Below, piece by piece: positions 5,535 through 10,894 of a stretch of DNA of 14,255 nucleotides; the stretch's first letter is position 1, and each line of letters opens with the position of its first letter. Below the pieces are notes generated by a model, which did not search any database, was not told where the DNA came from, and worked only from the letters and a program-made list of their open reading frames with translations. A program made the position numbers and the translations under genes. The stretch covers positions 35,535-49,789 of the forward strand of contig MU647014.1 of assembly GCA_026770585.1 (NCBI GenBank), written 5' to 3'. This DNA is from Baffinella frigidus (lineage: Eukaryota; Cryptophyceae; Cryptomonadales; Baffinellaceae).

Positions 5535-8033
5535 ATGCCCATCATCATCCCCGTCCTGAAAGCGCTTCACACCGTCACCAAGAAGTATGCGGGGGCGGGG
5601 AAGAGTGGCGCCTCGAAGGTGGGTGCAGCCTGGCGGTTGCTATTCGCCCGCTCGCCCGCGTCTCCTGCCTTTCTTCCCGGGGTTTGTGGAATTTAGGGTT
5701 GAGGCCTCATTTCTCTGCACCTCCAACGCCCCCGTCGCACTGCACCCCACCCCCCTGTACCACGGAGAAGGGCCGGGAGGAGGCAGCTGACGTTTCCCGC
5801 ACCCCCTCCGGCAGCCCCCCCAGGTGAAGAAGAGCAAGGTGCCGGGGGACAACGGGAAGCGGACACACAAGACTGGGTGGGGGCTGTTCATTGCCACAGA
5901 GGGCATGAAGATGAATAAGACGCTGGGCCCGGCGGTGAGGCGGGTTTAGGGTTTAGGGTTTAGGGTTTAGGTTCTAGCGTGTGGGGTTTGGGCTTTAGGG
6001 TTTGGGGTGTGCTAGGAGGTGTGGGGTGTGGGGTTTAGGGTTTAGGGTTTAGGCGGACGCGGCAAGCTAGCTAGGCCTAGCTGGCCTAGCTTGCGAGCCT
6101 CTGCATCCAGACCTGGTGGCTTCAACCCCGAGGCACCAAACGAACCGCGCGTCCGATACGTACGCCTGGCGGGGACCTGTTGTGTTGCCGTTTCTTTCTC
6201 CGTCACCAGCTCATTCAATTTATCTCTCCACCAACTCCACTAATCCCGTCCTGGAAGGCTAATCGCCCCCCTGTCTGGATGCAGTCGACGCACGCCGAGT
6301 GCGCGAAGCGGGTGGGGGCAGCGTGGCGGGCGCTCGGGCCGTCTGGGCAGGTCAGGCACGCCGGCTTCCTTTCACCCTCAGTGGGTTGGCGGACTATCCT
6401 TAAGTTGACAGCTGGGTGTGTGGTACAAATCCGTCAACTTTGGAGCGGCCTTCCTTTCACCTCTGTAACCTCCAAAGCGACTGCAGGCTCTGCCTCAGGT
6501 TTACAACCTCCAAACCGACTTGTTGCTCAATGTCAACGCCAGTAGTCCAGCTCTGCCTCACTCGGGTTGGCTGACTATCCTTAAGTTGCCATGCTGGGTG
6601 TGTGGTACAAATCCGTCAGCTTTGGAGCGGGGAAGAGCCTGGTCTCACCAAATTGGTGAGCACAGATAGACTGAGACTGAGCTAGGGCAGCGTGGCGGGC
6701 GCTCGGGCCGTCTGGGCAGGTCAGCCACCAGCCACCCGAAGTTTACCAGATCGGGATATGTCACCTGTTCGGGATATGTCACATGTAAATTTTACCAGGA
6801 CTAAACCCTCAGGGTTGAGTCCTGGCTAAACCCTCAGGTTTCAGTCCTGGGGGGGGGGGGGTACTCAACTCCGCCCCGATTTGGTTCACTTCGGGTGGTT
6901 GGGGAGGCACGCGGCCTTCCTTGCACCTCTGTAACCTCCAACCCGACTTCTAGATCTGCCTCAGTCGGGTTGGCTGAATATTCTTAAGTTGACAAAGTAG
7001 GTGGGTGGTACAAATTCGCCATGTTTGGAGCGGGAAAGAACCTGGTCTCACCAATTTGGTGAGCCCAAATAGCCTGAGAAGGGTTTAGGGTTTAGGGTTT
7101 AGGGTTTAGGGTTATGCTGCCCCTGCGTGTACCAGCGAAGAGCGCTCAAAGTGACTCCGACGACCGTTGACTCGTTAGATGTGTCTGATACTAACCCTGC
7201 AGGGATAGCATTCGTCCTTGTCCCAGACCTACCCCTGCCGGAGGATCTCGAATACAGGAGGGAACCCGCCCCTCCTAGTCCGATCTAATGCGAAATCAGT
7301 TTCGATGTGAAACACCGTTTTGTGCTATCTTAGGGTGGAATTTGCTTTCTTAGCCTCGGCACAGCTTTACCATAGCACAAAACCCACCCCTAAAATAGCA
7401 AACGTTGATTTAAATTGAACATGTTGGAGGCGTTGGAAGTATGGTAGGGCTCCAAGGGCCGAGTCTCTTGACAGAGATTTCAACGTTTAAGGATAGTCAA
7501 CTCCAGTTGTCCAGCTCTGCCTCACCTGAGCTAGGGCAGCGTGGCGGTTTCAACTTAAGGATAGTATTGTCAACACACGGGCCCGTGTGTCTACCGTGGT
7601 CCGATACCCTATGCAAATCTCATCAGTGGGGTCCTTCGGAATAGATTTGTAAAGCGGCTGTTTTATGGAACAAGTTTTAAAAGGATGATCGTTTACTACG
7701 GAACTGGAGCCATTTTAACATTGTAAAGGATGTGAGTTTTATGATTTGTACCAGGAGAGCTGCTTTACAAATTTAGTCCTAGGGACCAGCCCTATGCTAA
7801 TCAGGTCCCTGTTTGGATCCGGCAGAATACATCCAAAGCCCTCGAGTTTTACAATGTGTACCAGCACGAGTTGCTTTACTAAAGCGCTCGAATTTTACCA
7901 TGTGTACGAGAACGAGTTGCTTTACGAATTCTAATTGTAGGCCCTCTCACTAAATCGGCACCCTGGTTGCATCTGGCAGAAGACGTTCCAGGACAACGCT
8001 GATGAGATCAACCGGGGGGGGGGCAAGAAGTGA
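5535..8033 (+). CDS. Small HMG-box-like protein, four exons
   Basis: Exons are 5535-5618, 5824-5934, 6285-6350 and 7980-8033, all joining in phase 0, for 104 residues. Splice sites: AAG|GTGGGT and CCCCCCCAG; GCG|GTGAGG and GGATGCAG; CAG|GTCAGG and CTGGCAG. Branch-like CTGAC (5787) and CTAAT (6259) precede acceptors 2 and 3. The N-terminus is basic (GAGKSGASK, VKKSKVPGDNGKR). Then come HKTGWGLFIATEGMKMNK (Trp47, Phe50), AKRVGAAWRALGPSGQ (Trp79) and KTFQDNADEINR, ending GGGKK. The order and about 30-residue spacing from the Phe to the helix-2 Trp fit an HMG box, which binds and bends DNA; helix 3 is short. An in-frame TAG lies just before the ATG. Intron 2 contains TTTAGGG repeat; intron 3 (1.6 kb) holds dispersed repeats. 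Family assignment is by eye. Confidence 0.55.
5941..6054 (+). repeat. Heptamer block inside HMG-box gene intron 2
   Basis: GGGTTTA units begin six bases after the exon-2 donor (GCG|GTGAGGCGGGTTTAGGG) and return at 6030-6052 after GGGTGTG variants. Here the G-rich strand is the sense strand, opposite to the minus-strand gene. Confidence 0.88.
6062..6094. repeat. Inverted repeat with 9-bp arms
   Basis: GCAAGCTAG (6062-6070) and CTAGCTTGC (6086-6094) enclose a CTAGGCCTAG core, so the whole segment can fold in more than one way. It lies in intron 2 of the HMG-box gene. Confidence 0.75.
6373..6448 (+). repeat. Dispersed SINE-like repeat, short copy
   Basis: CCCTCAGTGGGTTGGCGGAC, then TATCCTTAAGTTGACA, GGTACAAATCCG and CAACTTTGGAGCGG. 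It lacks the GAGCCTGGTCTCACC tail of the longer copies. It follows exon 3 of the HMG-box gene within intron 3. Confidence 0.75.
6445..6475 (+). repeat. 31-bp direct repeat, also at 6911-6941
   Basis: GCGGCCTTCCTTTCACCTCT and GTAACCTCCAA recur at 6911-6941 with one difference. Both lie next to CTGCCTCAG motifs of the dispersed repeat, suggesting a composite unit larger than the 130-bp core. Confidence 0.8.
6549..6689 (+). repeat. Dispersed SINE-like repeat, full copy
   Basis: Starts AGCTCTGCCTCACTCGGGTT and contains TGACT-ATCCTTA-AGTTG (stem-loop of anticodon-arm shape, with G-T pairs), the B-box-like GGTACAAATCC, CTTTGGAGCGGGGAAGAGCC and CTCACCAAATTGGTGAG. It ends GACTGAGCTAGGG. It runs directly into a 40-bp copy of HMG-box exon 3. 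Confidence 0.75.
6685..6724 (+). pseudogene. Duplicate of the 3' part of HMG-box exon 3 with its donor
   Basis: 40 bases are identical to 6316-6355, encoding the end of exon 3 (AAWRALGPSGQ) and the donor GTCAG. The copy is fused to the end of the dispersed repeat and has no acceptor of its own, so it is not a complete exon. A 14-base remnant (GGGCAGCGTGGCGG) occurs again at 7534-7547, also after GAGCTA. Confidence 0.7.
6752..6861. repeat. Stacked small repeats: 13-bp direct repeat, double palindrome, G13
   Basis: CGGGATATGTCAC occurs twice near 6754 and 6772. CCAGGACTAAACCCT and AGGGTTGAGTCCTGG form a near-perfect 31-bp palindrome at 6795-6825, and 6826-6850 repeats its right half with AAACCCTCAGGTTTCAGTCC. 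G13 follows at 6849-6861. Confidence 0.75.
6951..7080 (+). repeat. Dispersed SINE-like repeat, copy with the best A box
   Basis: TGCCTCAGTCGG at 6958-6969 matches the tRNA A-box consensus TGGCNNAGYNGG at all but one fixed position. GGTACAAATTCG follows about 50 bases later. The copy ends CCTGGTCTCACCAATTTGG and TGAGCCCAAATAGCCTGAGA, then passes directly into five TTTAGGG units at 7081-7115. Confidence 0.7.
7081..7115 (+). repeat. Short TTTAGGG tract
   Basis: Four to five perfect GGGTTTA units joined to the 3' end of the dispersed repeat copy. This is the last G-rich tract on the plus strand. Confidence 0.9.
7165..7216 (+). repeat. 52-bp dispersed repeat, copy 2
   Basis: Gapless alignment to 1742-1793 (CGTTGACT ... 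GCATTCGTC), with about ten mismatches. Confidence 0.7.
7316..7404. repeat. Imperfect inverted repeat with two alternative pairings
   Basis: TTTTGTGCTA (7318-7327) pairs perfectly with TAGCACAAAA (7373-7382). The longer segment 7316-7338 also pairs with 7384-7404 (CCACCCCTAAAATAGCAAACG) with small gaps. This would be a decayed foldback element inside intron 3 of the HMG-box gene. Confidence 0.65.
7482..7590. repeat. Rearranged fragments of the dispersed repeat and an 18-bp perfect palindrome
   Basis: TTTAAGGATAGTCAAC (about 7485-7500) and CAACTTAAGGATAGT (about 7551-7565) are inverted copies of the ACTATCCTTAAGTTG core. Between them AGCTCTGCCTCA and GAGCTAGGG are joined with the middle deleted. 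ACACACGGGCCCGTGTGT at 7573-7590 is a perfect palindrome. Confidence 0.65.
7779..7802. repeat. 24-bp repeat in three places, two orientations
   Basis: CTAGGGACCAGCCCTATGCT plus AATC at 7779-7802, direct copy at 8626-8649 (one change), and near-identical inverted copy at 8251-8274. The first and the inverted copy bracket a 496-bp segment that contains both forms of the last HMG-box exon. Confidence 0.8.
7806..7838 (+). pseudogene. Decayed copy of the acceptor and start of HMG-box exon 4
   Basis: GTCCCTGTTTGGATCCGGCA then GAATACATCCAA resembles CACCCTGGTTGCATCTGGCA then GAAGACGTTCCAG at 7960-7992. It keeps the GGCAG acceptor but the exon body is lost into the neighbouring repeat. This makes three exon-4-like segments in 360 bp. 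Confidence 0.45.
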
Positions 8034-8119
8034 AAGGTCAGTGAGAGGACCTAGTTGGCTAATTCCTGGCTACTTGTGGTTACTCAGTGGACCTCGCGTA
8101 GAGGCCCGCTCTCATGCAG

Positions 8120-8158
8120 AGTGATGAGATCAACCGGGGGGGGGGCAAGAAAGGAAAG
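8120..8158 (+). CDS. Alternative or duplicated last exon of the HMG-box gene, stop removed
   Basis: The acceptor CTCTCATGCAG and donor AAAG|GTCAGC bound 13 codons, SDEINRGGGKKGK, in phase 0. The segment copies exon 4 (8001-8036). Where exon 4 has AAG AAG TGA, this copy has AAG AAA GGA, so the stop is a glycine codon and the exon can continue into downstream sequence. The helix-3 residues KTFQDNA are missing, so use of this exon in place of exon 4 would shorten the box. It may be an alternative exon or a dead duplicate; no transcript evidence is available. Confidence 0.4.
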
Positions 8159-8398
8159 GTCAGCGCGCCTACCCACTTGTGTCGAGCTCCGACACCTGTG
8201 GGCAAGATTCACGATCGATTCAGTTTGGTTTTATTCAGTGTTTTTTTGCTGATTAACATAGGGCTGGTCCCTAAGAATAGAAGAGGGGGGAGAGGGGGTG
8301 GGCACCTTGTTCTGAACCTTGATCTACCCCGCAAAACGTACGTGAGCACTGCAGTAACGAGCTATTGGAGCTTTTTATGTTGGATCTTTTCTGTTGGG
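8159..8398. other. Spacer with no gene seen
   Basis: Contains the inverted copy of the 24-bp repeat (8251-8274), a G-rich stretch at 8285-8300 and a diverged start of the 18-bp array. Open frames on the plus strand run through but show no exon signals. Confidence 0.5.
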
Positions 8399-8488
8399 GC
8401 TATTTTAGCTATTGGAGCTATTTTAGCTATTGGAGCTATTTTAGCTATTGGAGCTATTTTAGCTATTGGAGCTATTTTAGCTATTGGA
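8399..8488 (+). repeat. Five perfect 18-bp tandem units
   Basis: GCTATTTTAGCTATTGGA occurs five times without change; a diverged unit precedes it (8360-8398). Each unit contains AGCTA-TTT-TAGCT, a small hairpin. Because 18 is divisible by 3, all plus frames stay open and give hexapeptide repeats such as YFSYWS and AILAIG; I read these as a consequence of the array, not as genes. Confidence 0.92.
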
Positions 8489-8543
8489 CGTCTATCACCG
8501 CAGGGGCCATGCTGGTTCAACACACGCGTATTTTCTCTCGCAG

Positions 8544-8611
8544 ACGTCTTGCGCCGCTCCCCATCCTCGCTCGCTTCCTTCCGAGACCCGATCGAGCACG
8601 AGGCTTCGTAG
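8544..8611 (+). CDS. Possible terminal exon of unknown plus-strand gene
   Basis: A good pyrimidine-rich acceptor TATTTTCTCTCGCAG ends at 8543. In one frame the following codons read VLRRSPSSLASFRDPIEHEA then S and TAG at 8609-8611; in phase 0 a different frame stays open to 8771. The acceptor is convincing, but which frame is used and what lies upstream are unknown. The phase-2 frame does not fit exon 8120-8158, which ends in phase 0. Confidence 0.25.
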
Positions 8612-8766
8612 GTGTCTGAAAATTTCTAGGGACCAGCCCTGTGCTAATCGGTGCAAAAATGGAGTTTCGCTGCAAAAAAATACTGAATCGAACGTGAGCA
8701 GTACTCGCCTAGTATGTGGGTCTTGTAACTGGCGTGATGCTTGCCTGCTCCTGGGACCGGGTTTGT

Positions 8767-8912
8767 CTTAGCACCAGCCCTCAGGGGAGGACCAAATGAT
8801 CGATTATATTTGAAGATTTACCCCAACAGACCCCCCAAATCCGGGGGTCTGTCGGGGTAAATCTAAAATATGAAATCGATCATTTGGTCTTCCCCTGAGG
8901 GTTGGTGATAAG
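8767..8912. mobile_element. Foldback element, about 70-bp arms and 7-base loop
   Basis: The left arm (8767-8835) starts CTTAGCACCAGCCCTCAGGG, and the right arm (8843-8912) is its reverse complement with about six mismatches and a few gaps. The loop is CAAATCC. The arms include ATGATCGATT and GATTTACCCC. There is no coding capacity, and no clear target-site duplication is visible. A snapback MITE is the simplest reading; a small-RNA precursor is possible because the stem is long and nearly perfect. Confidence 0.75.
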
Positions 8913-9160
8913 TTCCCTACCGCTTTCCGGAGTCGATACTGTAAGCTTGAGTACCCTACAGTCCTCGCGTTGGCCTTTGGCATTGTTCTCTGCACTAACA
9001 AAGCTCACCCCCCCCCCCCTAGATACGGTTAGGCCTTAGTGAAACAAGGCCCTCCCGAAAGCGAATGAATCGTGGCCGTGTTGGATGCGATCCGAATAAT
9101 CACGTGTTTTTCTCTCAGGTACCTTGCTCACACATACACCGTATCACAGGTGGACCTTGG
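8913..9160. other. Spacer with no gene seen
   Basis: Holds C12 at 9008-9019, a CACGTG box at 9101-9106 and, just after it, a strong acceptor-like TTTTTCTCTCAG followed by GTACC, but no open exon supported by other evidence. Confidence 0.45.
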
Positions 9161-9299
9161 AAGGGTGTAGGGTACAGGGTTACCTCGTTCATAAGAAACG
9201 CCCACCCCGCTAGGACCACCATAGGGCCCTAGGCATGGTCCTACTGTAGGGTCCTAGCGGGGGGTAGTTTCTTATGAGCGATGTACCCCTATATCCCTT
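9161..9299. mobile_element. Second foldback structure with palindromic centre
   Basis: AAGGGTGTAGGG at the left end opposes CCCTATATCCCTT at the right end. CATAAGAAAC, then CCCCGCTAGGACC, recur inverted on the right as GGTCCTAGCGGGG and GTTTCTTATG. The centre (ACCATAGGGCCCTAGGCATG) is itself palindromic, so the element could form a stem with a branched tip. There are more mismatches than in 8767-8912. Confidence 0.6.
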
Positions 9300-9332
9300 A
9301 AGTGGCCAGCCGGTCAAAATTGACCCGCAAGA

Positions 9333-9656
9333 GGTCCTAGGCAGGTCCTAGGGCCCTACGTTAGGGCGTATGAGCCTACTGGGCACTTAATGGATACCGC
9401 AGCGTGTAAACCCTCGTGGGGTTCTTAGAACAGGCATGACCGTAGTGCGGTGCGTGCCCTTTCTCGCGAGTAACCCCTGTACATATTTGGAGCGCGCGCC
9501 CGACAAACGAGAGTGCGCATGACCTCTCTCTCTCTCTAGGTCCTGCTGACACAAAGCCTCGGTGGGGGTGCATAAATTGCGGCCGTGTTGGTGTTAATAA
9601 AGGTCTCTCTCTGTACATATGATGCCCTCCCGAGGAGGCCGTGTCTGCCTAGGACC
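9333..9656. repeat. Segment bracketed by 12-bp inverted repeats
   Basis: GGTCCTAGGCAG at 9333-9344 is matched by CTGCCTAGGACC at 9645-9656, and both ends continue with further GGTCCTAGG/CCTAGGACC and an ACGT-containing tail. The interior has (CT)n runs at 9523-9538 and no convincing gene. CTAGGACC motifs are shared with the foldback at 9161-9299, so these may be related elements. Confidence 0.45.
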
Positions 9657-9986
9657 TAGGACCTACGTGGGCTGCACACACAACGTGTGCACACACCGTG
9701 CAGAGTGTGCTTGACCTCTCGCATCGCCCCTGCTGAACCCTAGCCTCTGTTGTTTTTTAGAGACTGCATTTTTGTCATGATGGTTTCGATAACAGATTAA
9801 ATCTATTTTAAAGGTCTCCCAGCGAGGAGAGTGGGCGCACTCACGCAGCGGCAGTGGCTGCGGAGAGGGGTTGGGGTGTCTCAAATTCAAGTGATGAGGC
9901 GAAATTGACTGGGCCAGACAGCCTAGCCTGTATGGCTGGAGAATGTGAATGAATGTAAACACAAATATCCACTTGCTTTCGTTACG
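9657..9986. other. Spacer with no gene seen
   Basis: Contains a small hairpin TGCACAC-ACAAC-GTGTGCA at about 9671-9689. Minus-strand open frames exist but show no splice or repeat support. Confidence 0.5.
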
Positions 9987-10136
9987 GAAGCGTCCAGCCC
10001 TGAAACCTGTTTTTGGACCCGAAGCGGATCAAATCGCCTCTACCTCACCCCTTTTTTTGATTTCGTACCCCCTTTTTAGACTTTTTTGGAGCGTAGAGGC
10101 GATTTGAGCCGCTTCAGGGCCCAGCGAAGCGTCCAG
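9987..10136. mobile_element. Foldback element flanked by 11-bp direct repeats
   Basis: GAAGCGTCCAG occurs at 9987-9997 and 10126-10136, as a target-site duplication would. Just inside, GCCCTGAA (9997-10004) opposes TTCAGGGC (10113-10120). Further in, 23-bp arms GAAGCGGATCAAATCGCCTC plus TAC (10021-10043) and the complement at 10093-10115 pair with one mismatch. The loop is rich in T runs. No protein is encoded. Confidence 0.65.
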
Positions 10137-10504
10137 AGCTCGACGGTTGCGAAACTAGCTTGTGAGCCATCAAGGATCAAGGCAAGCAACCGAAATGGTC
10201 ACTCCCCGTCTCTGTGTAAGAAGGGAGACGACGAGATCAAATCCGTTCAGAGGCGCGAACAGTCCCCACCTCAAAGAAAGGAAGGGCGAGAGAGAATAGC
10301 GCGTTTGTACGGATCGAAAGCAACATTCCAATATTGCTTCCATGTATTCCCAGGGCCTGGTGGGGCCACATGTTCGCGCTCTGCCCAGTGAAGCAGTGCG
10401 CCCCTGCGGACCGCTGTCTCCTTGTAGTTATCCCCTGTCGCGGCGGACTGCTCCAGCGCAGTTCCTTCGAAGGCGTGCGGTGCGAGCTTTCCGGTTTGTG
10501 CTAG
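10137..10504. other. Region upstream of the proline-rich gene, no confident gene
   Basis: Plus and minus frames are open in places. The 101-codon plus frame ending near 10391 starts without ATG inside the foldback element, so I do not call it. Promoter or 5' exons of the 10895 gene could be here but are not identifiable. Confidence 0.4.
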
Positions 10505-10800
10505 TGAAGAGGAGGAGAGCGTCGCGTAGGCAGAGTCCCAGGGTGGGCGCCGGCGCGCCGCGCCGTGCATCGTCGGCCGTGCCGACGTCGTCAATTCCAT
10601 GGCCATGCACGTCGTGCCGGTCCCGCCTCAAGGAGAGTGCCGCCGCATCGACTCGACCCCCAGTTCCTCAGTTCCCACCGGGCTGGAGTTTTGAGAATCC
10701 CCTCTGAAGACGCCGCTGGCGAATGTACCTGGAATGGAGATCAGTCCGCGGTGAAGAGGAGCATAGCGTCAGCGCGTAGGCAGAGTCCCAGGTGGGCACC
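10505..10800 (+). repeat. Direct repeat of about 48 bp with in-frame 3-bp indel
   Basis: GTGAAGAGGAGGAGAGCGTC and GCGTAGGCAGAGTCCCAGG (10505-10547) recur at 10751-10795 with a 3-bp insertion and a few changes. In one plus frame both give VKR-x-x-AS-(A)-RRQSPR, and both end in a donor-like CCCAG|GTGGGC. They may be duplicated exons of the gene downstream, in line with its tandem exons, but acceptors are not clear. Confidence 0.5.
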
Positions 10801-10894
10801 TTTGCGGCGCGACGCAAAACGATCACGTTTGACCACAAACTCTCGGTGAAGTTTTTTTTTACGGCTCACATCGGCTGGATCGCTGGGTCCAGCG

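Larger units (their letters stand above)
7733..7930 (+). repeat. Three related copies of a roughly 45-bp TTTTACNATGTGTACCAG unit
   Basis: GAGTTTTATGATTTGTACC (about 7734), CTCGAGTTTTACAATGTGTA (7841) and CTCGAATTTTACCATGTGTA (7887). Each is followed by GAGTTGCTTTAC or GAGCTGCTTTAC. The last two are 46 bp apart. Similar TTTGTACCAG motifs occur near 3509 and 3578. Confidence 0.75.

Noticed and set aside
8399-8488. CRISPR array
   Set aside because: The units are directly adjacent without spacers and the DNA is eukaryotic.
9376-9618. 80-codon minus ORF with an ATG
   Set aside because: It spans CT microsatellite and inverted-repeat sequence and the residues show no recognisable pattern.
10086-10391. 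101-codon plus ORF
   Set aside because: It begins without ATG inside the foldback at 9987-10136 and shows no domain, splice or repeat support.
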